Shown here in pieces: positions 37,772 to 49,028 of a stretch of DNA of 64,000 nucleotides (positions within the stretch are counted from its first letter, which is position 1; each line of letters opens with the position of its first letter). Source of the stretch: Parahalioglobus pacificus (GTDB lineage: Bacteria > Pseudomonadota > Gammaproteobacteria > Pseudomonadales > Halieaceae); assembly GCF_014652275.1 (NCBI RefSeq), contig NZ_BMYM01000002.1, forward strand, positions 62,001 to 126,000, given 5' to 3'. Under the pieces are notes generated by a model, which saw only the letters and a program-made list of their open reading frames with translations, was not told where the DNA came from and ran no database searches. The position numbers were made by a program, and so were the translations under genes.

Positions 37772-38564
37772 TTACTTAATCAGCATTGTTACTCCGATCT
37801 TCAATGGAGCCAAGTTCATTCGTGAAACTCTAACTCGCCTCCATCGGCAGCTAGAGGGGATTGAGAGCCGAGTCCAACATATCATTGTCGACGGCGGCTC
37901 AACCGATGGGACCGTCCAAATCATACGAGAGCTGACTAGCACACGAAGCAATACAATATTTATATCCGAGGACGACAACGGCCAATCAAATGCGATGAAC
38001 AAGGGAATCATGCTTGCGCAGGGACAAATGCTTTCCTTCCTCAACGCAGATGATTACTACGAAAACAACACACTACGTAGGGTCTTGGAAATAATTGAGG
38101 CCGTGAAACTTACTGAAGATCTTTTCATTGTCGGTAACACACGGGTAATCAACGCGGATAAAGATGATTCGCTCATATCGATCAATCGCCCCGTTCACTT
38201 TGGCTTCCCAGCGACGCTGGAATATTGGCGATATGCTGTTTTCCCAGGTAATCCGACAGCATACTTTTATCACCGAAATCTGCATCAGCTTGCTGGTTTG
38301 TATAACGTAGCGGAGCACTACGCGATGGACTATGAGTTCCTTTTAAAGTCATCAAAATACGCACGGATCATTTACTTCGATGAAATATGGGGCAATTTCC
38401 GTTACTACAAAGGCACTAAAACCGAAGAAAGCGTTACCTCAGGCATGAATTTGGTCAGGAGGCAGCGCATAACAAACTCCGTGCTCAAGAACGAGCCAAA
38501 AGCAGTGAGATTCTCTTTTAAGTTTAAAGAAGCGGTTTTTAAGGCTAGGCATAGTTTCAAATAA
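37764..38564 (+). CDS. GT2 glycosyltransferase
   Basis: This is a 266-residue GT2 protein of the WcaA-like type with a GT-A start (ISIVTPIFNGAKFIRETL), a VDGGSTDGT motif and FLNADDYY as the DxD-like metal site. It is translationally coupled to the GT4 gene, so the two probably add successive sugars of one repeat unit. Confidence 0.87.
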   Translation: MTDYLISIVTPIFNGAKFIRETLTRLHRQLEGIESRVQHIIVDGGSTDGTVQIIRELTSTRSNTIFISEDDNGQSNAMNKGIMLAQGQMLSFLNADDYYENNTLRRVLEIIEAVKLTEDLFIVGNTRVINADKDDSLISINRPVHFGFPATLEYWRYAVFPGNPTAYFYHRNLHQLAGLYNVAEHYAMDYEFLLKSSKYARIIYFDEIWGNFRYYKGTKTEESVTSGMNLVRRQRITNSVLKNEPKAVRFSFKFKEAVFKARHSFK

Positions 38565-38699
38565 CCCGAACAACCAAGTTTCTTGCATTTAAAGACTAAG
38601 AGTCACCGCTGATATACACTCACCACGGACAGACAACCTCGGGACCCACCTCCCCTTGGCAGGGTGCCTATTCCCTTAAGAATTTAGTAAGCGTGCCGA

Positions 38700-39380
38700 A
38701 TGTTTCGAAAAAAATGCAATATCTGTTCGGGTAGAAAGTTCGTGCCCGGATACAACGACCGCCTAAGCACAACAGGGCTTGCACCACAGTGTAAGAGCTG
38801 TGGTGCCGTTGAACGACACCGGATTGTCAGAGCATTGTACAATGCTCTCGAACCCCTCACCTCGGAAATGCGAGTTTTACAATTCGCACCAGACAACACA
38901 CTAGTTCCCGATAACTTCCTGAGTTATACGTCGTCGACCTACAAAGGTGAGAACTCCCTGGACATGATGCACACAGGGTTGGCAGACAGTACTTTTGACC
39001 TAATTGTATCGAATCATGTCATAGAACATGTACCAGACGACCTGAAAGCCCTGTCAGAGTCTCTTAGGCTTGTGGGCAAAAAAGGTATCGTGCATGTCTG
39101 CGCGCCCACACCGGCTGATACACCGGAAACCGTCGATTGGGGGTTTCCTGATTCACAGAAAACACAACATTATCGTAACTATGGAGCCGACATGGGGTGT
39201 CGGCTGCTGGAGTGTGATCCTAAGTTAAACTGTTTTGCAGTCTTTGGAATTGACTCCATTACACGCGTCTCGGACGTGGTGTTTTTCTTTTCTCGCGACA
39301 ATAGTCGTCTCAACGACTTTTTGGCAAGACTTCAAGCCGCTGGATTTATGTGCGTATACTTGCAGCTCGCAGGCAAGTAA
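38700..39380 (+). CDS. SAM-dependent methyltransferase with zinc ribbon head
   Basis: This 226-residue protein has an N-terminal CNICSG ... CKSCGAVERHR motif (two CxxC pairs) and a methyltransferase-like region with VLQFAPDN, TFDLIVSNHVIEHVPDDLKAL and a late GIVHVCAPTP. The glycine-rich SAM loop is weakly conserved, so catalysis may be altered. It follows the GT2 gene by 135 bases. Its role in glycan methylation is only inferred from context. Confidence 0.72.
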   Translation: MFRKKCNICSGRKFVPGYNDRLSTTGLAPQCKSCGAVERHRIVRALYNALEPLTSEMRVLQFAPDNTLVPDNFLSYTSSTYKGENSLDMMHTGLADSTFDLIVSNHVIEHVPDDLKALSESLRLVGKKGIVHVCAPTPADTPETVDWGFPDSQKTQHYRNYGADMGCRLLECDPKLNCFAVFGIDSITRVSDVVFFFSRDNSRLNDFLARLQAAGFMCVYLQLAGK

Positions 39381-39837
39381 CCCATTGCTATTCAGTTGTA
39401 AAAAATCGTACTTTGACTTACGTCGCCGTCGCCGTCGCCAAAAATCGTCGGTATTGTTCAACTATGTTGCATAGAAGAATATTTAGTGGAGGCTACCCGA
39501 GCTGTTAACTGGCAGGGAAAGGAACTAGGCGTCATATCTCTCGTCGAAGAACACGGCAGGGTTGGATTAAATGAAGCCTAAGATAGCATTTTAGCCATGG
39601 CTTTAAGGCTTTAGACATCATTGACTGTTTGTATAGAGACCATGGGACAGTGCCACACAGACTCCTTGGCTTTTTATGCTGAAAGTCAGGTGTTACGTCG
39701 CAAACTTTCGAGGGGCAAGAGAAATCACCCAGCGCCTCCTCACTCGTGCTACGGCGGGAGAGTTTTCTAATCACCTTGGGTAAAGATGCTGGAACTTGAT
39801 ACCCCTCTGCTTTTGCAAAGCACGAACGCTATGTCCC
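39381..39837. other. 457-base gap with a short CGTCGC triplet repeat
   Basis: The gap lies between convergent genes. At 39421-39438 there are three CGTCGC units. A minus-strand frame at 39532-39774 encodes 80 residues without any family I recognise and no ribosome binding site; it may be chance or a remnant. Nothing else is supported. Confidence 0.35.
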
Positions 39838-40644
39838 TCACCCAAGCAAATGCTTTAATTTCCGCCATGCCCTCACTGGGAACGTCAGCATTTGGTCAAC
39901 TGTCCTCAGCCAAGCGTATGTGTGAAAAGAGTTCTTCCAAATAAACTTAAGCAAGCCGTGCTCGAAGATAGCCCTTACTCCGTAGCGATTATAAACAACC
40001 CGAAGCCAATCGAATCGGTTCCGGATCAGGTGCTGATGGCCATATCCTCCCAGCTCGTAATTAACTATAGAGTGATCAAGTTTCCTATAGTTATCTCCGT
40101 GAAGGTGAACCAAATCAAAGTACCAGTTGAGTTCGGCCTTGAAACGATATCGGGTGTCGTATAAAGGCACCCAAGCTCGCCGCACAAAAAGCGCCTGATG
40201 ACAAACGACCCTGGTACCGAATTGCAAAAGCTGCTCTTCCGTGAATTCGTACGGGCAAAGCATAGAGCTTGGACCGGTTTCATCGAAGATTGTGATGCCA
40301 CCATAGATTATGGGTGGCAACAGGCTTACGGGAGAGGAAAATACCGTATCAAGTGCGCATTCAGAACTAAAACAATCTCCTGCATTCAGAAACTGGAGAT
40401 AATCACCCCTCGCCGCAGCAATGCCCTTATTCATTGCATCATAAATTCCCTCATCCGGTTCGCTAATGCAGTAGTCGAGGCGTGAGGAGTAATTTTCTAA
40501 AGACTCGATTGTTCCGTCGGTAGAGGCTCCATCTATGAGGACAACCTCATAATCTTGATAGTTCTGAGAAAATACGCTGTCTAGCGTTCTCTCGATGTCG
40601 CCGCCCGCATTAAACGTGACTATTACGATGCTGAGCGTCGGCAA
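39838..40644 (-). CDS. GT2 glycosyltransferase (WcaA-like)
   Basis: This 268-residue GT2 protein has LSIVIVTFNAGGDIERTL, a LIDGASTDGT motif and FLNAGDCF at the metal site, plus the KAELNWYFDL region common in this subgroup. It is 16 bases downstream of a methyltransferase gene on the minus strand and forms a small operon with it and an FkbM gene. Confidence 0.87.
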   Translation of the reverse strand: MPTLSIVIVTFNAGGDIERTLDSVFSQNYQDYEVVLIDGASTDGTIESLENYSSRLDYCISEPDEGIYDAMNKGIAAARGDYLQFLNAGDCFSSECALDTVFSSPVSLLPPIIYGGITIFDETGPSSMLCPYEFTEEQLLQFGTRVVCHQALFVRRAWVPLYDTRYRFKAELNWYFDLVHLHGDNYRKLDHSIVNYELGGYGHQHLIRNRFDWLRVVYNRYGVRAIFEHGLLKFIWKNSFHTYAWLRTVDQMLTFPVRAWRKLKHLLG

Positions 40645-40660
40645 AGTGGGCCTCCTGGAA

Positions 40661-41305
40661 TTATCGTTTCTTGGTCACAATGCTCAGTGATCTTGACGCG
40701 CCACGCTCATGCAGCCTGCGCTGTAAAGCACTATTAAATTCCAAACCGTATAGCCCCAGACATTCGTCCCATTGCTCTTGAGACCTAAACACCACATGTG
40801 GTGCTGGCCTCTCCTCCTCACCGACGCAGATTTTGTCATGAATCAGAAAAACTCCACTATCACTAAGGTGGTCGCTCACCACTCGAACCGCCGCTCGAAA
40901 CTTTTGGTTGCTAACTAGATGAATAAATACCGTTCTCTCTAGGATTATGTCGAACCTAGTGCCTCGTAGCGCAAGAGTCGTGAGATCTGAACACTGAAAG
41001 TTGCCATTTGGATGGCTACTGGAAGCAATTTCTATTGCCGTTGGGGAAACATCCACCCCAACGTATTCCAACCCTCGCTCTATGATCGGTGGCGCCATCA
41101 TTCCTATGCCGCAGCCCAAATCAAGAGCTTTCCCGCCTGAGGCGACTCCTAGGCTGTCCAGTATCGCTGCCATTTGCTGTCTGGCGCGCTCGTAGATAGC
41201 GTCATTCTGAGTGCGAGAGAGTGAAAGGTTGCCAACTCCTTGGGAATTCTCACGAAAATCATCATGACGCTTTCTCCAATAAGCATTTGTGTCAAGTTCC
41301 GTCAT
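40661..41305 (-). CDS. SAM-dependent methyltransferase
   Basis: This class I methyltransferase of about 214 residues has ALDLGCGIGMMAPP as motif I, YVGVDVSPTAIEIA as motif II and DIILERTVFIHL as a post-motif. The ATG at 41305 is preferred because AAGGA lies 8 bases upstream; nine further codons are open before it. It sits between an FkbM methyltransferase gene and a GT2 gene in one minus-strand operon. The substrate is unknown. Confidence 0.82.
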   Translation of the reverse strand: MTELDTNAYWRKRHDDFRENSQGVGNLSLSRTQNDAIYERARQQMAAILDSLGVASGGKALDLGCGIGMMAPPIIERGLEYVGVDVSPTAIEIASSSHPNGNFQCSDLTTLALRGTRFDIILERTVFIHLVSNQKFRAAVRVVSDHLSDSGVFLIHDKICVGEEERPAPHVVFRSQEQWDECLGLYGLEFNSALQRRLHERGASRSLSIVTKKR

Positions 41306-41343
41306 GTAGCGATCCTTCAAGAAGTAAACCATTAGGGTTCAAA

Positions 41344-42120
41344 CTAGAAATAGTCTCGATGCTTTTTCAGGCGACTACTTCGCTTGATAAAAAAGAAGTC
41401 GCCCCCCGTCAGTGCGCTGTCATATGGTCGGTACCTGACATCCACAATGTCGTAAAGGACGAAACTGTGACGCTCCATATATGCAATTAGCTGAGCAGGT
41501 GTTGTCCTGTGTTCGTATGCATCAAGGCAGCCAAACTCAATAATACACAACTCGCAGTGTGCCAGTGCCCGCGTAGCACCTCGCAGCGCTGGCAGTTCCG
41601 CTCCCTGTAAATCGAGCTTAATCAAGTCCGGCAAAAGGCCGTGCTCTTCGCAGATATCGTCGATCGTGCGCACCGCAACATCCAGCCGTCGCGTTGCCTC
41701 ACCCTGCACGTGTCCCAACAACGATGAAGCCGCCAAGGCGGTGGTTTCGTTTCCGTGCTTCGGGTTTTCCCAAATGTTGAGCTGCATGGTGTCGGCCTTT
41801 TCACCCACAGCAGCTTCAACCAAGCTAGTTTGCGCTGAGAATGCGGCCGTATGCTCCGCAATCCGGGGGTAGAGCTCGCTATTGGGTTCAATCAGTATCA
41901 GTTGGGCGTCGGGGAAAATCTCATGCACTTCCTGGGCCCAGCGGCCTATAAAGGCCCCGCAGTCAAAAACCACGCCCGGTTTATATCCGAGGCTGGCAAC
42001 GTGCGCGAGTCGGGCCTCGCAGGTTGGAAGAGCGTGCTCAACACGCACCTGTACCTCGGGCGCAGGCAAGATCATCCGTTTTATCTTGCGAGCCGCTTGT
42101 CGAGCGATATTCATTAGCAC
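41344..42120 (-). CDS. FkbM family methyltransferase
   Basis: This 258-residue protein has an FkbM domain: GVVFDCGAFIGRWAQEV, LILIEPNSELYP, and LIKLDLQGAELPALRGA. It is the first gene of the minus-strand trio ending in the GT2 gene. It is divergent from wcaJ, with about 200 bases between them, where base composition changes from the AT-richer variable part to the core-like part. Confidence 0.83.
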   Translation of the reverse strand: MLMNIARQAARKIKRMILPAPEVQVRVEHALPTCEARLAHVASLGYKPGVVFDCGAFIGRWAQEVHEIFPDAQLILIEPNSELYPRIAEHTAAFSAQTSLVEAAVGEKADTMQLNIWENPKHGNETTALAASSLLGHVQGEATRRLDVAVRTIDDICEEHGLLPDLIKLDLQGAELPALRGATRALAHCELCIIEFGCLDAYEHRTTPAQLIAYMERHSFVLYDIVDVRYRPYDSALTGGDFFFIKRSSRLKKHRDYF

Positions 42121-42328
42121 CTCAAATCATGGCGGGGTCGTTCGGTCGAAATCATACACAGCAGCGGTGAGCAAAGGAACCGAGCCGCCAAATTTGTGAG
42201 GCCATAACCGTGTGAAGCCCATGGCCCAGAAACTCGCGGGCATTCGGGGCGAGTATTGTTGCCAATCTATGAGATACTCCGCACTCGATCCAAGATTTGC
42301 AGAGCAGTAACGCAGGAAGCAACACATT

Positions 42329-44898
<2,570 letters not shown>

Positions 44899-44902
44899 CA
44901 CT

Positions 44903-45883
44903 ATGACCGAACCAAAGCAGCTTGTCGCGGTCATCGTGACATTCAATCGGCTGGACAAGCTGAAAGTCACACTCTCGCACACCCTTGCGAATCGCTTTGC
45001 CCACATCGTAGTAGTCAACAATGCATCTACTGACGGTACCGACCAATGGTTGGGCAGCCTCGCAGATCAGCGGCTTCACGTTATCCACAGCGAAAAGAAT
45101 CTAGGCGGTGCCGGGGGCTTTCACATCGGCTTTAAGTATGTCTCAGAACAGCTCAACGATGCAGATTGGCTGGTGTGTTTCGACGATGATGCTTACCCCG
45201 AAGCCAACGTGGTAGACGTCTTTGAGTCGCTGGATATCCCCGATGGGGCGGGCAGTCTGGCGGCTGCAGTGTATCTGCCCGATGGAGAGCGGATCAGTGA
45301 GATGAACCGTCCCAGCAGAAATCCCTTTTGGCATCTCAGGCACTTCCTTGGCACAGCAGGCAGTGGGCGCAAAGGCTTTCACGTGCGCGACTCCGATTAC
45401 CTTGCATCGGGCCACATAGAAATTGACACGTCGTCTTTTGTAGGGTGCTTCGTCCGCGTGCGGAATATACGGCAGGGACTGATCGGACTACCGCGCAGCG
45501 AACTATTCATCTATGCCGATGACGTCATCTATATTCTGGAATCCCGGAAGGCAGGCTTCAAACACCTGTTCGTTCCAGCGCTTCGCTTCCGACATGACTG
45601 TGAAACGCTCATCGACCAACAGGACGTGTATCACCCGCTATGGAAAGTGTATTACACCTATCGGAACCGTCTTGAGCTATACCGCATTGCGTCCACGTGG
45701 CTTTACCCGTTGGTTCTGCTGGTCAAGATACCCAGTTTCCTGCTGACGGTGCGTCACTATGATCCTGCAGAACGGGGCACGTTTTTGAGGCTGGCGAGAG
45801 CGAGCATCATGGATGGATTACGGCGTGACTACAGCAAGCCTCACACAGAAGTGCTTGAACTCGCTAAGGTTGAGCAGAGCTAG
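44903..45883 (+). CDS. GlfT1-like galactofuranosyltransferase (GT2)
   Basis: This 326-residue GT2 protein has VAVIVTFNRLDKLKVTL, VVNNASTDGT, the NLGGAGGFHIGFKY segment shared with GlfT enzymes, and the metal site CFDDDAYPE. Mycobacterial GlfT1 starts the galactan and GlfT2 extends it. This gene lies 4 bases after glf, and the GlfT2-like protein is encoded at 12754. It is convergent with wzt, with a single base between the stops. Start is the ATG at 44903. Confidence 0.85.
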   Translation: MTEPKQLVAVIVTFNRLDKLKVTLSHTLANRFAHIVVVNNASTDGTDQWLGSLADQRLHVIHSEKNLGGAGGFHIGFKYVSEQLNDADWLVCFDDDAYPEANVVDVFESLDIPDGAGSLAAAVYLPDGERISEMNRPSRNPFWHLRHFLGTAGSGRKGFHVRDSDYLASGHIEIDTSSFVGCFVRVRNIRQGLIGLPRSELFIYADDVIYILESRKAGFKHLFVPALRFRHDCETLIDQQDVYHPLWKVYYTYRNRLELYRIASTWLYPLVLLVKIPSFLLTVRHYDPAERGTFLRLARASIMDGLRRDYSKPHTEVLELAKVEQS

Positions 45884-45884
45884 T

Positions 45885-46571
45885 CTACTGACGCAGCGAA
45901 TCTCGGTACTCGCTCAATACAAACTCGGGCTCGCCTTCCAGCCTTAATCGGCCCTCATCGATCCAGATGACCCGGTCACACAGGCTTTTCACCTGCGCGT
46001 CCGTGTGAGAGACAAAAACGACGGTTTGGTCGCCGCTGATGCGCTCCCGCATTGCCTGCTCAGCCTTGGCTCGGAATTCAGCATCACCCACACTCAACAC
46101 CTCGTCGACGAGGAGGATATCCACATGCGTCAGTAGCGCCGTGGTGAACCCAAGGCGGGACTTCATGCCGGCGGAGTAAGTCTTCACCGGCTCCTCAAAG
46201 GAGTCGCCCAGCTCAGAAAACGCCTTTATCTCCTCCAGATAGCTCTGGGCTTCAGCTTTGGAGGCACCCTGCAACATCGAAGACAACAGTGCGTTATCCC
46301 TGCCGCTAAGATCAGGCTTGTGCCCCAGACCTATCGTCAGCAAAGAGGCGGTCTTACCGGGGTACTTAATGACAGTGCCACTTGTGGGGCCGAGAATATC
46401 CGCCATGATGCGCAACATTGTGGTTTTACCCACGCCGTTTCTGCCAATAATTCCGAGGGTTTCGTTCTCGTACAACTTGAAGGAAACGTCACGCAGCACA
46501 TGGTGGATGCCGTCATCAAAGCTGTCCTTGCTGGCCTCGAAGTTCAGAGAGACGTTCTGCAGTTCCAGCAT
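45885..46571 (-). CDS. wzt: polysaccharide ABC exporter ATP-binding protein Wzt
   Basis: This is an ABC ATPase of about 228 residues with Walker A GRNGVGKTT, the signature YSAGMKSRL and Walker B ILLVDEVLSVGD, typical of the Wzt/TagH group. I chose the ATG at 46571 for the family N-terminus MLELQNVSLNF; a GTG at 46598 overlapping the wzm stop is possible. It has no C-terminal carbohydrate-binding domain, so chain-end recognition, if any, must lie elsewhere. It powers export of a lipid-linked glycan through Wzm. Confidence 0.93.
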   Translation of the reverse strand: MLELQNVSLNFEASKDSFDDGIHHVLRDVSFKLYENETLGIIGRNGVGKTTMLRIMADILGPTSGTVIKYPGKTASLLTIGLGHKPDLSGRDNALLSSMLQGASKAEAQSYLEEIKAFSELGDSFEEPVKTYSAGMKSRLGFTTALLTHVDILLVDEVLSVGDAEFRAKAEQAMRERISGDQTVVFVSHTDAQVKSLCDRVIWIDEGRLRLEGEPEFVLSEYRDSLRQ

Positions 46572-46594
46572 GACTTTTCGCTCATTCACCCCAG

Positions 46595-47374
46595 TCACGT
46601 GAGCACCTTGAGCGCCAGGTAATGGGTGTACCTGCGCATGAGATAAACCATTGCTACGATGACCGCACAACACACCACACCCAGTACCAACAAATGGGCG
46701 AGGTCAGGTGAGCCCTTGTACATCAACACCTGCCGGTGTGTATCGATCAAAAACGCTAACGGATTCAATGTGAGCAACCAATCGGCCTTCTCCGCATTCT
46801 TTACGTCGCGGACATCCCAGAAAATGCCGGAAGTGAACAGCAGGAATGTCATCCCCAGGGGAATGAACTTCTGAAAATCGCGCACCATACACACTAGGTA
46901 TGCGCCCACGAGACTGCTGGCCACAATGAATAAGTACATCACCAGCAGCACCGGGAGCATCCATAGCCAGGATAATGCCGGGTATATCCCAAACACCGCC
47001 AACAGAAACACCATTAACAGATACACCGTGGATTGCCGATATAAGCTTTCCTGCACCGCCGACATGGGCCAAATGGACTTCGGCATCTTCACCTTTCCAA
47101 TAAGCCCCTGACTGGAGACGATACTACCTGAGGCCTGAACCACCGTTTTGGAATACCAAATAAACGCGAATTTGCCCACGGCAAGGAATACGATAAAGTC
47201 GCCCGATTTTTCGCCATTATCGAGAATCAGCGCGAACACAATGTAAAACACGCACACCCACATCAGCGGCTCGAGGAACCACCAGAGCACGCCGAGCTTA
47301 TACTTTGAAGTGTCCGCCTTCAAAAGCATTCGTGCCTGCACATCGATCAGGCTGAAGTAGTGGTTAAGTGTCAT
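46595..47374 (-). CDS. wzm: polysaccharide ABC exporter permease Wzm
   Basis: This is a 259-residue ABC-2 type permease with six predicted membrane helices. The YKLGVLWWFLEPLMWVCVFY and GLIGKVKMPKSIWPMS segments are typical of Wzm/TagG/KpsM proteins. It is encoded directly upstream of wzt on the same strand. It forms the channel for undecaprenyl-diphosphate-linked glycan. No wzx or wzy genes are seen in the window, so export should be ABC-dependent. Confidence 0.92.
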   Translation of the reverse strand: MTLNHYFSLIDVQARMLLKADTSKYKLGVLWWFLEPLMWVCVFYIVFALILDNGEKSGDFIVFLAVGKFAFIWYSKTVVQASGSIVSSQGLIGKVKMPKSIWPMSAVQESLYRQSTVYLLMVFLLAVFGIYPALSWLWMLPVLLVMYLFIVASSLVGAYLVCMVRDFQKFIPLGMTFLLFTSGIFWDVRDVKNAEKADWLLTLNPLAFLIDTHRQVLMYKGSPDLAHLLVLGVVCCAVIVAMVYLMRRYTHYLALKVLT

Positions 47375-47558
47375 GAATAATTTCGAATATAGATTTCACT
47401 GGCCCATGTCACATGAGCACGCTGGGGCGGGAGTCTATCAAATTAGCCGGTCTCAGGAAGCCGAATCTGTCGGGGTGAACGTTCAAGTCCACTACCAGCT
47501 CCATGGTCAAGCCGGCTTGAATGTGACCGCCTGATTGAGGCGCCCGTTATTCGGCCTA

Positions 47559-49028
47559 TTAAGAGGTCGGCCTGACTAAATCGGGCGCTCCAGTAGAAAC
47601 CCTCCAAAAAGCCAATAGGCTGGTAACCAGCAGTGCCGGTACAACGTAAATCAGCGCTCGGTTCACCTGGGTGAAATCGAGGGCAAAGCGATAACGGTCA
47701 GTGAACACATAAACAGCGACGATAAACGCTAGACCCAGCCACGATGCCATAGACAGATAAAGTGAATCCACTGGCCACTGTCGCGTCACGATCACTACTA
47801 CAAGCATTACCGCAACCAGGTACCACATCAGATTCCACTGAATCATTTCCAAAAGGGTCTCTACAAATGCAGCCCCAACGGGATGAACATTCAGGCTATA
47901 TCGCCCGATGTAGGGAACATCGATCTGATCCGCACTAATTTCAAGCCGGCCTATGCCTGGCATGGTGATATCCACACCGATTACGAGCACCGCAGCCGCC
48001 AGCACCCCCGCTATTCCGGCGAGCCCTACGAGCAATTTAGTAGATATTCCCGTGGCGCTAAGCACCGCAAGTCCTAACAGCAGCCCGCCGAGCACCAAGC
48101 CGGGAATTTTCAACGTCATGCACAGTACAGCCATCGCCGCTGCCAGCGCCAACCATCCGAGCGATCGTGTGTTATGAAATACGTTGAGTGCCAATGCACC
48201 CCCGGTGAATGCCGCAGCTACCCACAGGTCCGAATAACCGCCCAGCGCAGTGTGCACATTCAGATATGGCAGGCTTAACACAAGATAAGCAGCTACGCAT
48301 GAAGCCGCGGTGGAAGCAGTGAGCAGGCGGACGTGGCCAAACACCACCAAGCCCAGACTGATCAACGCGAGTAGCCAGGGAAGCTGCAAGGCCGGTGCCT
48401 CTGCGGTACCCGCACCCAGCTTCATCCACAGCTGCAGCAGCGGTACGGTTTCGGGGTACCGCCAGGCGTTCCCTGCGCCAGCGGTATACACCAGTGACTC
48501 CGACTTCAACCAATCAGATGGACTCACCCAGGGGGTAAGCTCTCCGAAGTGATACCAGACCATGGCCTTCGGGTCCCAGTTCATCCAGGCATCCCAAGGG
48601 AACAGCGGTCTCAGCATGATTTCCTGATAAAGCGTAACCAGTCGCCAAAGTATGAGAAGGGCCAATATGGCAATCACTACGCGGGCAAGAACCGTGAGTG
48701 ATGTGACGCCCCCACCCGCTGGTGCCATTGCCCGAAACTGGCTCAGCTGAAGCACAACCGGTATGACTGTAAGCACCGCAACGCCCGCAGCAATGCCCAC
48801 AAAGGACTGCGACAAACCCGAAATCGCCCAAAGGCGCATGAGCAGTGTCAGCAGCAGTACACCCAGCAAGTAGCCATAACCCAGCACCAGAGTTATCGAA
48901 CTCGAGAATGAAGACAGCGGCTGCGCTTGAAGTGACAAACTTAACAACAAGCGCGCCCATGCTGCCCCCATCACCCAGGGAAGGAAGAGCGCAGTCACTA
49001 AACCGAGGAAGGATACGGACTCAGTCAT
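47559..49028 (-). CDS. polytopic membrane protein, GT-C-like
   Basis: This is a 489-residue protein with twelve or so membrane helices. A periplasmic loop carries FPWDAWMNWDPKAMVWYHF, an acidic, tryptophan-rich motif reminiscent of GT-C glycosyltransferases. No family can be named with certainty. It ends about 185 bases upstream of wzm on the same strand and overlaps the gene before it by 8 bases. A role in periplasmic glycosylation of the exported polymer is an inference. Confidence 0.6.
   Translation of the reverse strand: MTESVSFLGLVTALFLPWVMGAAWARLLLSLSLQAQPLSSFSSSITLVLGYGYLLGVLLLTLLMRLWAISGLSQSFVGIAAGVAVLTVIPVVLQLSQFRAMAPAGGGVTSLTVLARVVIAILALLILWRLVTLYQEIMLRPLFPWDAWMNWDPKAMVWYHFGELTPWVSPSDWLKSESLVYTAGAGNAWRYPETVPLLQLWMKLGAGTAEAPALQLPWLLALISLGLVVFGHVRLLTASTAASCVAAYLVLSLPYLNVHTALGGYSDLWVAAAFTGGALALNVFHNTRSLGWLALAAAMAVLCMTLKIPGLVLGGLLLGLAVLSATGISTKLLVGLAGIAGVLAAAVLVIGVDITMPGIGRLEISADQIDVPYIGRYSLNVHPVGAAFVETLLEMIQWNLMWYLVAVMLVVVIVTRQWPVDSLYLSMASWLGLAFIVAVYVFTDRYRFALDFTQVNRALIYVVPALLVTSLLAFWRVSTGAPDLVRPTS

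Noticed and set aside
39421-39438. CGTCGC x3 as a CRISPR-like or phase-variable repeat
   Set aside because: Three short units without spacers, in a non-coding gap; too little to carry a functional claim.
39532-39774. 80-residue minus-strand frame as a transposase remnant
   Set aside because: No recognisable transposase motif, inverted repeats or ribosome binding site.
47481-47490. Ten-base match (gttcaagtcc) to the tRNA-Ile T-arm near the far end of the locus, as a possible attachment site
   Set aside because: The match stops after ten bases, does not include the tRNA 3' end, and no integrase gene is present. It is likely chance.
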